64,000 bases of DNA from Streptomyces sp. BK340. Its GTDB lineage: Bacteria; Actinomycetota; Actinomycetes; Streptomycetales; Streptomycetaceae. Position 1 is the first letter of the stretch. The number at the start of each line of letters is the position of its first letter. The translations under genes were made by a program, and so were the position numbers. The notes below the pieces were generated by a model. The model saw only the letters and a list, made by a program, of their open reading frames with translations. It had not been told where the DNA came from and ran no database searches. The DNA is taken from contig NZ_VISR01000029.1 of NCBI RefSeq assembly GCF_007827595.1, forward strand, positions 62,001-126,000, in the 5' to 3' direction. Shown here one piece after another: positions 55,340-63,152 of the stretch.

Positions 55340-56125
55340 TCAGAAGTTGCCAAGTCCGCCGCAGACGTTCAGCGCCTGGGAGGTGATGGAGGCGGCGGTG
55401 TCGGAGGCGAGGTAGCCGACCAGGCCGGCGACCTCCTCGGGGGTGGAGTAGCGGCCGAGCGGGATCTTCGCCTGGAACTTCTCGAGGATCGCCGCCTCGT
55501 CCGTGTCGTACGCGGCCGCGTACCCGGCGCGCACCCGCTGGGCCATGGGTGTCTCGACATAGCCGGGGCAGACGGCGTTGACGGTGATCCCGGTGGGGGC
55601 CAGCTCATTGCCGAGTGCCTTGGTGAAGCCCACGACGCCGTGCTTCGACGCGGAGTACGGGGCCCCGAGGACCACGCCCTGCTTGCCCGCCGTGGACGCG
55701 ATGTTGATGATCCGGCCCCAGCCGCGCTCCCGTATCCCGCCCTGCTTCAGCACGGCGCGGGTGACCTGGAAGACGCTGGTGAGGTTGGTGGCGATGACGT
55801 CGTCCCACAGCTCGTCCTCGATGTCGGCCGTGACGCCGCCGCCGCTGCGGCCGGCGTTGTTGACCAGCACATCGACGCGGCCGTGGCGCTCGACGACCGT
55901 GCCCACCAAGGCCCGCACACTCTCCGGATCGCGCACGTCCGCGGTGCGGCCGTCGGCGTCGAAGCCCTCCGCCCGCAGTTCCTTCACCGTGAGCTCCACG
56001 GCCTCGGCGCCACGTGCGCAGATGAAGACCTTCAGACCGGCCCGGCCCAGCTCACGCGCCGCCGCAAGGCCGATGCCGCTGGTCGCCCCGGTGATCAGGG
56101 CGACCCTCTGCTCAGTGCCTGTCAT
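55340..56125 (-). CDS. Type II polyketide C-9 ketoreductase (ActIII-like)
   Basis: 261 residues from ATG 56125 with GGAGGAG upstream, the standard length for this family. NADPH loop ITGATSGIGLAAARELGRAG, catalytic Ser in IINIASTAGKQG, YxxxK in PYSASKHGVVGF, CPGYVETPMAQRVRAGYA with the ActIII-type lid, and C-terminal SITSQALNVCGGLGNF. It reduces the poly-ketone at C-9 before first-ring closure. First gene of the operon with the aromatase/cyclase. Confidence 0.95.
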   Translation of the reverse strand: MTGTEQRVALITGATSGIGLAAARELGRAGLKVFICARGAEAVELTVKELRAEGFDADGRTADVRDPESVRALVGTVVERHGRVDVLVNNAGRSGGGVTADIEDELWDDVIATNLTSVFQVTRAVLKQGGIRERGWGRIINIASTAGKQGVVLGAPYSASKHGVVGFTKALGNELAPTGITVNAVCPGYVETPMAQRVRAGYAAAYDTDEAAILEKFQAKIPLGRYSTPEEVAGLVGYLASDTAASITSQALNVCGGLGNF

Positions 56126-56159
56126 GCTCGTACTCCTCCCGAAGAAATGATCGAGACCG

Positions 56160-56202
56160 AGCATGTCGCGACGCCTTTGAAACGGGTTCGAGGAGCGATG
56201 GA
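56160..56202 (-). promoter_or_regulatory. SARP-type promoter of the ketoreductase/aromatase operon
   Basis: On the minus strand TCCATCG (56202), TCGAACC (56191) and TCAAAGG (56180) at 11-bp spacing, then CATGCT (56165-56160) after 8 bp. Confidence 0.7.
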
Positions 56203-56212
56203 CGCCCGCCGG

Positions 56213-56255
56213 TCGACCGGTTCTCGAAAGCGCTACGAAGCCGAGCGCCCATCAT
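56213..56255 (+). promoter_or_regulatory. SARP-type promoter of the NTF2-like gene
   Basis: TCGACCG (56213), TCGAAAG (56224) and ACGAAGC (56235) at 11-bp spacing, then CATCAT (56250-56255) after 8 bp. Only 10 bp separate it from the opposite-facing site at 56160-56202. Confidence 0.65.
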
Positions 56256-56311
56256 CGGTACAGGACAAGCGAGTTCACCGTGTGCAGATCACCGTGTGCA
56301 GAGAGGACCCC

Positions 56312-56755
56312 ATGACCGCGACGGACGAGGCGACCGCAGTCAGCGCCGCCACGCTCTACTACGAAGTCCAGCAGTTCTATGCGCAGCAGATGCAGCTCCT
56401 GGACGACGGCCGGGTCGAGGAGTGGGCCGGGACCTTCACCGAGGACGGCGTGTTCGCCGCCAACGCCCACCCCGAACCGGTCGTGGGCCGCGCCGCCATC
56501 ACCGCGGCGGCGGCACGGGCCACCGAGGAGTACGCCGCCAAGGGGGTACAGCGCAGGCACTGGCTCGGCATGGTCTCCGTCGAGCCGGTCGACGAGCGGT
56601 CGGCCAACGCCCGCTGCTACGCCCTGGTGATCGAGACTCCGCGTGGCGGGCAGGCCGCGATCCGGGTCAGCACGCTGTGCGTGGACCGGCTGGTCCGCGA
56701 CGGCGACGGCTGGCTCGTGCAGGACCGCCAGGTCTCCCGCGACGACCTGGCCTGA
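56312..56755 (+). CDS. NTF2/SnoaL-like enzyme (ActVI-ORFA-like)
   Basis: 147 residues from ATG 56312. Cone-shaped NTF2 fold: YYEVQQFYAQQMQLLDDGRV, EEWAGTFTEDGVFAANAHPE, VVGRAAITAAAARATEEYAA and GWLVQDRQVSRDDLA. Relatives in aromatic polyketide clusters act as ring cyclases, hydroxylases or dehydratases; the sequence by itself does not choose between these. Stand-alone gene with its own SARP-type promoter. Confidence 0.8.
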   Translation: MTATDEATAVSAATLYYEVQQFYAQQMQLLDDGRVEEWAGTFTEDGVFAANAHPEPVVGRAAITAAAARATEEYAAKGVQRRHWLGMVSVEPVDERSANARCYALVIETPRGGQAAIRVSTLCVDRLVRDGDGWLVQDRQVSRDDLA

Positions 56756-56768
56756 GCCACCCCGAACC

Positions 56769-56808
56769 GGCTGCCCCCGTCCAGGACCCCCGACGGACGG
56801 GGGCAGCC
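56769..56808. terminator. Terminator hairpin after the NTF2-like gene
   Basis: A 14-bp stem GGCTGCCCCCGTCC / GGACGGGGGCAGCC with a 12-nt loop, 13 bp after the stop. Confidence 0.8.
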
Positions 56809-56831
56809 ATGTGTCCGCCTGCAGCGCCCTG

Positions 56832-56871
56832 CCCGGCACGGGGCGCTGCGGCAGCAGCGCCCCGTGCCGGG
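56832..56871. terminator. Terminator hairpin after the FAD monooxygenase gene
   Basis: A perfect 18-bp stem CCCGGCACGGGGCGCTGC (56832-56849) / complement (56854-56871) with a 4-nt loop, abutting the stop of the minus-strand gene. A second hairpin sits next to it for the convergent gene. Confidence 0.85.
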
Positions 56872-56872
56872 G

Positions 56873-58489
56873 TCAGGCGGGCCCGTGTCCCTCCGGCCGG
56901 GGCGTCGTCACCCGCCAGCCGAAGGACGTCGCCGCGCGGAGGGCGTCCGGCGTGACACGATCACCGCGCGCGGCCACATAGCCGTCGGGCCGGACCAGGA
57001 GCCACCCCTCGCGCCCCACCCCCAGCGCGGAGCGCAGGCCACTGTCCGGGTCGGGCAGGTCGGCTGTGGCGACGCGCACCGAGAGCCAGTCCGCTCCGCG
57101 TACGGTCTCGGCGGCGTCGGGCGCACCGGCCGTGGAGGGGAAGACCAGCAGGGTCCAGCGGGGATCGCGGAGCGCCTCGACGAGGGCGGCGCAGCCGGGG
57201 GAGCGTCGCGTGTCCTCCTCGGTCATGCGGGTGACCCGCTCACCCGGCCGCGGCAGGCGACCGCCCGGATCTGTCGTGGTGAGCGGGCTCTGCGGATAGG
57301 ACAGCTTCAGCCCCGACATCGCGGCCATGATCTTCCGCTCGATACGGCCCTTGAGGGGCGGGGTGTTCCTGACGACCGCGAAGGCGACCGGCAGCATCAC
57401 CTCCTGGAGGGCTCCCTTGAGGGCGACAAGGGCGGTGGCCTTCTTGGTGGCGCCGAGCAGGGCCCGGCCGACGGGAACGCGTTCCACGGCGTAGCTGTCG
57501 AGCAGTTCCTGGTCCGCCTGGCCCCGCACTACCATCGCGAGCTTCCACGCGAGGTTGAAGGCGTCCTGGACGCCGGTGTTCATGCCCTGGCCCGAAGCGG
57601 GACTGTGTACGTGGGCGGCGTCGCCTGCGACGAAGCACCGGCCCACCCGCATCCTCTCGATCATCCGCTGCTGGATCGTGAACACCGAGACCCAGCTCGG
57701 CTCGTGCACCACCGCCCGGACGCCGAAGCCCTTGGCGAGCTTGCGCGAGAACCGCGCGGCGACCTCGGCGGGGTCACCGTCGTAGTCCACGTCCACCGTG
57801 TCGAGCAGCCGCCACTTGCCGGTCTCCGGGAAGGGCACCGCCATGATCGTGCCGCCTTCGACGTGCAGCCAGTGGATGCTGTCGTCGGGGACGTCCATGT
57901 CGATGACGGCGTCGGCGATCAGCCAGGTCTCGGTGGAGTCCCCGACCAGGCGCAGCCCCAGGCTCTTGCGGACGTGGCTGCGGCCACCGTCGCAGCCCAC
58001 CAGCCAGGGGACCTCGACGGTCTCCTCGTCGCCCCCGGCGTGGTGCAGCGTCGCGGTGACACTACGGTCGTCCTGGCTGAACGTCCCGAGGCGCACGCCC
58101 CATTCGACCTTCACACCGCGTGCGGCCAGGGCGTCGCGGAGGACCTCCTCCGTGCCCGCCTGCTCCAGCAGCGTCGTCTGCGGATAACGCGTGGGCAGCG
58201 CGCTGTAGTCGGCGCCCATCCGGGCCAGCCGGGTGCCGCCCTTGTGCATGCTGAACGCCTGCATGCGCCGGCCACGGGCCAGCAGCGCGGGGGCCAGGCC
58301 CATCTGGTCGTAGATCTCCATCGAGCGGGCGTGTGTGGCGACGGCGCGGCTGGTCGTGGCCGGCCCGTCGGCGGCGTCGACAAGGCGCACCCGGACGCCC
58401 CGGCGGTGGAGCTCGTACGCCGTCGTCAGCCCGACCGGTCCGGCGCCCGCGATCAGTACCTGCGTCGGGCCGTCCGCTTCGTCACTCAT
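56873..58489 (-). CDS. FAD-dependent aromatic monooxygenase (PgaE/UrdE-like)
   Basis: 538 residues from ATG 58489 with GGGGAA upstream. FAD loop VLIAGAGPVGLTTAYELHRR, DG motif VGCDGGRSHVRKSLGL, GD motif CFVAGDAAHVHSPASGQGMN, and a thioredoxin-like C-terminal domain (WTLLVFPSTAG to GWLLVRPDGYVAARG). This three-domain architecture is that of the class A hydroxylases of angucyclines and anthracyclines. It probably hydroxylates an angular or lateral position, or triggers oxidative ring opening; the regiochemistry cannot be read. Confidence 0.93.
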   Translation of the reverse strand: MSDEADGPTQVLIAGAGPVGLTTAYELHRRGVRVRLVDAADGPATTSRAVATHARSMEIYDQMGLAPALLARGRRMQAFSMHKGGTRLARMGADYSALPTRYPQTTLLEQAGTEEVLRDALAARGVKVEWGVRLGTFSQDDRSVTATLHHAGGDEETVEVPWLVGCDGGRSHVRKSLGLRLVGDSTETWLIADAVIDMDVPDDSIHWLHVEGGTIMAVPFPETGKWRLLDTVDVDYDGDPAEVAARFSRKLAKGFGVRAVVHEPSWVSVFTIQQRMIERMRVGRCFVAGDAAHVHSPASGQGMNTGVQDAFNLAWKLAMVVRGQADQELLDSYAVERVPVGRALLGATKKATALVALKGALQEVMLPVAFAVVRNTPPLKGRIERKIMAAMSGLKLSYPQSPLTTTDPGGRLPRPGERVTRMTEEDTRRSPGCAALVEALRDPRWTLLVFPSTAGAPDAAETVRGADWLSVRVATADLPDPDSGLRSALGVGREGWLLVRPDGYVAARGDRVTPDALRAATSFGWRVTTPRPEGHGPA

Positions 58490-58534
58490 GCGTTCCCCAG
58501 GTCTCTCGCCCTTGTTCCAGTTGCCCCCCTCAGG

Positions 58535-58563
58535 ATTCGCAGGGTGATTGGAGGGTGGATCCA
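58535..58563 (-). promoter_or_regulatory. SARP-type heptamer repeats upstream of the FAD monooxygenase gene
   Basis: On the minus strand TGGATCC (58563), TCCAATC (58552) and TGCGAAT (58541) at 11-bp spacing. The hexamer 8 bp further (GGGCAA) is a poor -10. Confidence 0.5.
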
Positions 58564-58590
58564 GGGGGGGTCGACGCGACGGCCCGTCGC

Positions 58591-58633
58591 TCAAGCGGCC
58601 TTCGAACGGCGCTCGCCGCCCGGCGGTTAAGAA
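58591..58633 (+). promoter_or_regulatory. SARP-type promoter of the acyl-CoA ligase gene
   Basis: TCAAGCG (58591), TCGAACG (58602) and TCGCCGC (58613) at 11-bp spacing, then TAAGAA (58628-58633) after 8 bp. Confidence 0.65.
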
Positions 58634-58675
58634 GGGTCGGCCAACCGTTCGCTTCTGTGAGAAGGAGTCCGATTC

Positions 58676-60181
58676 ATGGTGTCCGCCAGATCAGACCGAT
58701 CGCTGGACGCGCTGCTGTTCGACGCCGCCGAGGAAGCGCCGGACCGGGCCGCCATCGTCACCGCGGACCGCACCGTCACCTTTCGTGAGCTGGACGCGGC
58801 CGCGAGCTCGTGTGCGGCGGGGCTGTCCCGGTTCACCGAGCCCGGTGACGTGGTCGCCCTTGTCTCCACGCTCGACCCGGCGTTCGCGGCCGCGTACTAC
58901 GGCATCGCGCGCGCCCGGTGCGTCGCCGCGATCGTGAACCCACTGCTGCGCGGTGCCGCCCTGCGGCACGTGCTCACCCTGTCCGCGGCCAGGGTGCTGA
59001 TCTCCACCCCCGAGGTCGCCCAGCGGCTCGGTGAGGACGCCGAGGGCCTGCCCCCGGCCGTGGAGCGGCTGATCGAGTTCGGCAGCCCCGCCTTCGACGA
59101 ACTGCTGCGCGCCGACGCAGACGGCCCCGCCGCCAGAGCCCGCAAGGACCACGATCCGGACGACGTGGTGTGCGTCCAGTTCACCAGCGGGACCACCGGC
59201 CCGTCGAAGGGCGTGCAGCTCACGCACCGCAACCTGGTGGTCAACGCCGCCCAGATCGCCGACGCACACGGCCTGGACGCCGACTCGAAGATGCTCAACC
59301 ACCTGCCGAACTTCCACCCGATGCATCTCAACGCGGGCGTGCACGCGGTCGCGGAGCAGATCCTGTGCGCCGCGCCCGACTCGGCGGTGGCGGTCGAGAT
59401 GGCCAACCGGCACGGCGCGACCCATTACTACAGCCTGCCCGTGCGACTGATCAGACTGGCCGAGGACCCCCGGCTGCCCGGTCTGGCGCTGACGACCGTC
59501 CGGGGCATCCAGTCCGGCGGCGCGGCCCTGCCGGTGGCCGCCGCGAGCACGCTCTCCGCCCACTTCGGCGTTCCGGTGGCCCAGGGGTACGGACTGGCCG
59601 AGACGTCTCCGCTGACACACTCCGACCGTCTTGACGCTCCGGTGCCGGGTTCTGTCGGGCACGTCGTCGGCGACACCGAATGCCGGATCGTCGACGTCGA
59701 CCTCCGGACGACACTGGAGGCGGGCGAGAAGGGCGAGGTTCAGGTCCGGGGCCCGCAGCTGATGAAGGGATACCTCGGTCTGCCGTCGCCGCTGGACGCC
59801 GACGGCTGGTTCTCCACCGGCGACCTCGGCTACCAGGACGAGGAGGGCCGGCTCTTCCTCGTGGATCGGCTCAAGGACGTGTTCAAGCACGACAACTGGC
59901 TGGTGTCGCCCACGGAGATCGAGCGCGTGCTGGCCCGCCATCCGGCCGTGCGCGAGTGCGTGGTCTTCGACTACCCGCACGAGCAGAGCGGCGCCGTCGC
60001 CCATGCGCTCGTCGTCCTGTCGGACCCTGCCACGCCGGTCGAGGAGGTCGCGGCCTTCGTCAACGGCCAGGTGCCGTACTACGAGCGGATCGAGCGCGTC
60101 ACGGCCGTGGAGGCCATCCCGCGTTCGCCCAACGGGAAGATCGTACGGCGCGACCTCCGCGAGGCCGCGCTGCGCGCCTGA
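58676..60181 (+). CDS. Acyl-CoA/aryl-CoA ligase (AMP-forming)
   Basis: 501 residues from ATG 58676 with GAAGGAG upstream. AMP-binding motifs VCVQFTSGTTGPSKGVQLTH, GYGLAETSP, WFSTGDLGYQDEEGR and catalytic Lys in SPNGKIVRRDL. Closer in character to fatty- or aryl-CoA ligases than to NRPS adenylation domains. It may activate a starter acid or the acyl group that the KASIII-like enzyme transfers. Stand-alone unit with a SARP-type promoter, converging on the cyclase-family gene. Confidence 0.87.
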   Translation: MVSARSDRSLDALLFDAAEEAPDRAAIVTADRTVTFRELDAAASSCAAGLSRFTEPGDVVALVSTLDPAFAAAYYGIARARCVAAIVNPLLRGAALRHVLTLSAARVLISTPEVAQRLGEDAEGLPPAVERLIEFGSPAFDELLRADADGPAARARKDHDPDDVVCVQFTSGTTGPSKGVQLTHRNLVVNAAQIADAHGLDADSKMLNHLPNFHPMHLNAGVHAVAEQILCAAPDSAVAVEMANRHGATHYYSLPVRLIRLAEDPRLPGLALTTVRGIQSGGAALPVAAASTLSAHFGVPVAQGYGLAETSPLTHSDRLDAPVPGSVGHVVGDTECRIVDVDLRTTLEAGEKGEVQVRGPQLMKGYLGLPSPLDADGWFSTGDLGYQDEEGRLFLVDRLKDVFKHDNWLVSPTEIERVLARHPAVRECVVFDYPHEQSGAVAHALVVLSDPATPVEEVAAFVNGQVPYYERIERVTAVEAIPRSPNGKIVRRDLREAALRA

Positions 60182-60193
60182 GGCACACGGCAG

Positions 60194-60230
60194 CGGCCCG
60201 CCCCCGGATCTCTCCGTCAGGGGCGGGCCG
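60194..60230. terminator. Bidirectional terminator hairpin
   Basis: CGGCCCGCCCC (60194-60204) / GGGGCGGGCCG (60220-60230), an 11-bp stem with a 15-nt loop, between convergent genes. Confidence 0.8.
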
Positions 60231-60245
60231 CCGCCGCGGTCGGCC

Positions 60246-61016
60246 TCAGTCCTCGATCATCGCGACGGCACGGGTCCAGCCCGCCCCCGCACCGACGATC
60301 TTGATGGGGAAGCAGGACACGGTGAAACCGAAACTCGGCAGCGCGTCGAGATTCGCCAGCCGTTCGATCTGGCAGTACTCGCGCTCCCGGCCCGCGAAGT
60401 GGGCGGGCCACAGCACCCCGCGGTCCCCGCCGGCCTGATAGCGCTCGATCATGTTGGTGAACGGCGCGTCCAGGCTGAAGGCGTCGGTGCCGATGACCCG
60501 CACGCCCATGTCGAGGAGAAGGTGCACGGCCGAGCGGTCGAGCCCGACGAAGTCGGTGAAGTACTTCGGGGTACCCACAAGCTCCGAGGCGCCCGTCTTC
60601 AGCAGCACGATGTCGAGTGCGCTGGGCGTGTAGCCGATGGAGGCCAGCTCCTTCTCCACGTACGAGGCGTCCACCGCACCCGGCTCCAGGCCGGTCAGGT
60701 CCAGGACGACGCCCGGGTTGTGGAACCACTCCAGCGGCATCTCGTCGATGTGGCGCGGCGCCCCGTCGGGCCCCTTCGACCCGTAGTGGGACGGCGCGTC
60801 GATATGCGTCCCGGTGTGCGTGGTCAGGCTCAGGGTGTCGATGGAGAGCAGCTCGCCGTCGGGCAGCACCGACGGGTCGAAGTCGATGCCGAAGTGCTCG
60901 CGCATCTCCTCGCTCATGTGCACGGCGCCCTCGGCCGGGGTCATGACCGTGTGGGAGATCGGCTCGGGCTCCCAGCCGGCCGCGTCGACCGGTGAGGAAA
61001 GATCGATCAAGCGCAT
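60246..61016 (-). CDS. Cyclase-family protein (kynurenine-formamidase-like fold)
   Basis: 256 residues. The metal-binding signature LTTHTGTHIDAPSHY (HxGTHxDxPxH) is complete. Members hydrolyse amides or lactones or act as cyclases; several aromatic polyketide clusters contain one, with proposed roles in late ring rearrangement or lactone opening. Third gene of the operon 63058 to 60246, after an SDR and an FAD enzyme, so it may handle the product of that oxidation. Confidence 0.82.
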   Translation of the reverse strand: MRLIDLSSPVDAAGWEPEPISHTVMTPAEGAVHMSEEMREHFGIDFDPSVLPDGELLSIDTLSLTTHTGTHIDAPSHYGSKGPDGAPRHIDEMPLEWFHNPGVVLDLTGLEPGAVDASYVEKELASIGYTPSALDIVLLKTGASELVGTPKYFTDFVGLDRSAVHLLLDMGVRVIGTDAFSLDAPFTNMIERYQAGGDRGVLWPAHFAGREREYCQIERLANLDALPSFGFTVSCFPIKIVGAGAGWTRAVAMIED

Positions 61017-61051
61017 TCTGACTCCTTCGGTCAGTCGGATCGGGGGATGGG

Positions 61052-62299
61052 TCAGTCGGTCGTGAAGAGGTCGGTCCGCACCCGTACCGGCGTGGGGCCG
61101 TAGGCGATCCGGCGGGTGATCTTCATGCCGATGGGGGTCTTGGTGATGAGCTTGCCGATCAGCGGCCGCAGCACGGCCGCGGGACCGCTGCCCTGCGCGA
61201 ACATCCCCTTGGCCTGCATCACCTGCATCCGCATCACCGTGTCGATGTCGCCACGGCGAGCGTCCTCGTAGCGCCGGAGGAAGCCTGCGTCGGCGGTGCC
61301 CTCGCGCAGCGACTCCATGAGGACGGGGTGCAGGAGCGCCGCGTCCTGGAGGGCGAGGTTGATGCCCTGGGCGCCGAGCGGGCTGTGGGTGTGGGCGCTG
61401 TCACCGGCGAGAACAAGCCCGTCGCGCACCCAGCTCTTCGCCGCACCCGCGAAAACGTCCAGGAGCGTGAGGTCGTGCAGGCTGGTGAGCCCGGAGCGGA
61501 TCAGACCGGCGTAGGGCGGGACCGCTCTGGCGATCTCCTCCCGCACGTGCTCGATGCCGTGCTTCGCGACCTCCCGGTAGCCCTTGTGGGGAAGGGTCCA
61601 GCCGATCTGCACACTGCCGGGCCAGGAGTGGTAGACGATGACCGGGCTGCCTTCGTAGCGGAAGATCTGCACATCCGGATCGCGGTCCGTGGGCGGCGGA
61701 GCGGGGAGTTTGAACCACAGGACGTCGAAGTCGAAGACGTCGTTCCGCTCGTGTTCGATGTCGGCCAGCCGCCGGATCTTCGAGTAGCGGCCGTCCGCGC
61801 CGATCACACAGTGGGAGTGGACGGTGAACTCGCCCTCGGGGCCCTTGGCCACGATCCCCCTGACCGCTCCGCCCTCCTCCAGCAGCGCGCTGGCCTTGCC
61901 CCCGGCGAGCAGGGTGAAGCCCTCGTATGCACGGCACCGGTCAAGGAGCTCGCTGAGCAGATGCCGCTGGGGAATGCTCAGGAGGTAGTTGTACGGCTCC
62001 GGGAGCTTGCGGTAGTCGATGTCGAGCTGGGTACGGTCGCCCTCGACCAACCGGAACTTGGAGTGCCGGAAACACCCCCGGTTCTGGGCGCCGTCCAGAA
62101 CCCCGAGCTGGTCGAGCAGCAGCAGCCCACCGGGCTGGAGTATCTCGCCGCGGTACTCGCGTTCGAGGGAAAGGGACCGCTCGGCGACCAGCACGCGGGC
62201 GCCCGAGCGCAGCAGCATGAGCGCCAGGGCGAGCCCGGCGGGGCCGCCTCCCACGATGCAGAAGTCCGTCTTGATCTCGTTCAACTCAGTCTCCCCCAC
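61052..62299 (-). CDS. FAD-dependent oxygenase/oxidoreductase (PHBH-like)
   Basis: 415 residues from GTG 62299; a TTG at 62284 has a better-placed GGGGGAG and would give a product five residues shorter. FAD loop FCIVGGGPAGLALALMLLRS, DG motif VIGADGRYSKIRRLAD, GD motif LVLAGDSAHTHSPLGAQGIN. No thioredoxin-like C-terminal domain, in contrast to the enzyme at 56873. Candidate for a second hydroxylation or a Baeyer-Villiger-type step. Coupled in an operon with the SDR upstream (6 bp) and the cyclase-family gene downstream. Confidence 0.9.
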   Translation of the reverse strand: MGETELNEIKTDFCIVGGGPAGLALALMLLRSGARVLVAERSLSLEREYRGEILQPGGLLLLDQLGVLDGAQNRGCFRHSKFRLVEGDRTQLDIDYRKLPEPYNYLLSIPQRHLLSELLDRCRAYEGFTLLAGGKASALLEEGGAVRGIVAKGPEGEFTVHSHCVIGADGRYSKIRRLADIEHERNDVFDFDVLWFKLPAPPPTDRDPDVQIFRYEGSPVIVYHSWPGSVQIGWTLPHKGYREVAKHGIEHVREEIARAVPPYAGLIRSGLTSLHDLTLLDVFAGAAKSWVRDGLVLAGDSAHTHSPLGAQGINLALQDAALLHPVLMESLREGTADAGFLRRYEDARRGDIDTVMRMQVMQAKGMFAQGSGPAAVLRPLIGKLITKTPIGMKITRRIAYGPTPVRVRTDLFTTD

Positions 62300-62305
62300 C
62301 GCGCC

Positions 62306-63058
62306 TCAGGCGCGGAGCCCCAGGCCACCGTCCACGGTGACGGTCTGGCCCTGGATCCAGGCGGCCTCGTCGGTGCACAGCAGGGCGATGGCGTCGGCCA
62401 CATCGCTGGGTGTGGTCAGTCGTCCGGCAGGTGTACGGGTGGCCAGCACGCGCGCCGCCTCCGATGCCGTCGTCGCCTCGCCCTTGTCCAGCTTGGCTGT
62501 GGACACCGCGTTGACTGCGATGCCATGGGGCGCGAGCTCGACGGCGAGGTAGCGCACGAAGCTTTCCAGGCCCGCCTTCGCGACCCCCAGACCGACGTAG
62601 CCCGGCACGACCCGTCCGGCGCCGGAGCTGGAGACCGCCACGATCCTGCCGGAGCCCTTGGTCATCGCCTCGGCGAGTGCGGGCGCCGCGCTCAGCAGAG
62701 GGACGAGCGACACCTCCAGGGTGTCCTGGAAACCGTCGAGATCCGGCTCGGCCGCCCGCATGGGCCGCAGGAACGAGGTGTTGTGCACGAAGACGTCCAG
62801 GGAACCGTGGTCCTTGGCCACCTGCTCGATCGCGGTCCGCATCCCCTCAGGCCGCGAGACGTCGGCCTTGAGCGCGGTGGCGGTACCGCCGAGCTGCCCG
62901 AGTGAGGCCACAGCGGCGTCCGCATCGGCGCAGGAGTGCCCGTAGTTGAGGTACACGTGGCATCCGGCGGCGCACAGCTTCCGCGCAGTCGCCAGGCCCA
63001 GTCCCCGCGTCGCCCCGGTCACCAGGGCGACACGCCCTTCGAGTCCCAGCCTCGTCAT
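62306..63058 (-). CDS. SDR-family reductase
   Basis: 250 residues from ATG 63058. NADPH loop LVTGATRGLGLATARKLCAA, catalytic Ser in IVAVSSSGAGRV, and C-terminal WIQGQTVTVDGGLGLRA. The usual YxxxK is altered: the region reads VVPGYVGLGVAKAGLESFVR, with Tyr and Lys separated by five residues (Y-VGLGV-A-K) rather than three, so the active site should be checked. Reductases at this position in angucycline clusters (UrdM reductase part/LanV) reduce C-6 ketones; a similar role is plausible. Confidence 0.82.
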   Translation of the reverse strand: MTRLGLEGRVALVTGATRGLGLATARKLCAAGCHVYLNYGHSCADADAAVASLGQLGGTATALKADVSRPEGMRTAIEQVAKDHGSLDVFVHNTSFLRPMRAAEPDLDGFQDTLEVSLVPLLSAAPALAEAMTKGSGRIVAVSSSGAGRVVPGYVGLGVAKAGLESFVRYLAVELAPHGIAVNAVSTAKLDKGEATTASEAARVLATRTPAGRLTTPSDVADAIALLCTDEAAWIQGQTVTVDGGLGLRA

Positions 63059-63095
63059 GCCTGCCCTTTCCATGGAGTTCGTCGGTGCGATGACG

Positions 63096-63127
63096 ATGGT
63101 GTGGCCGGGCGTTGGAGGGCGATTGGA
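63096..63127 (-). promoter_or_regulatory. SARP-type promoter of the SDR/FAD/cyclase operon
   Basis: On the minus strand TCCAATC (63127) and TCCAACG (63116) are 11 bp apart, followed after 8 bp by CACCAT (63101-63096). A weaker third heptamer GCGATCG precedes them at the same spacing. Confidence 0.6.
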
Positions 63128-63152
63128 GCAGCGATCGCGCGGGCGCCGCCCG

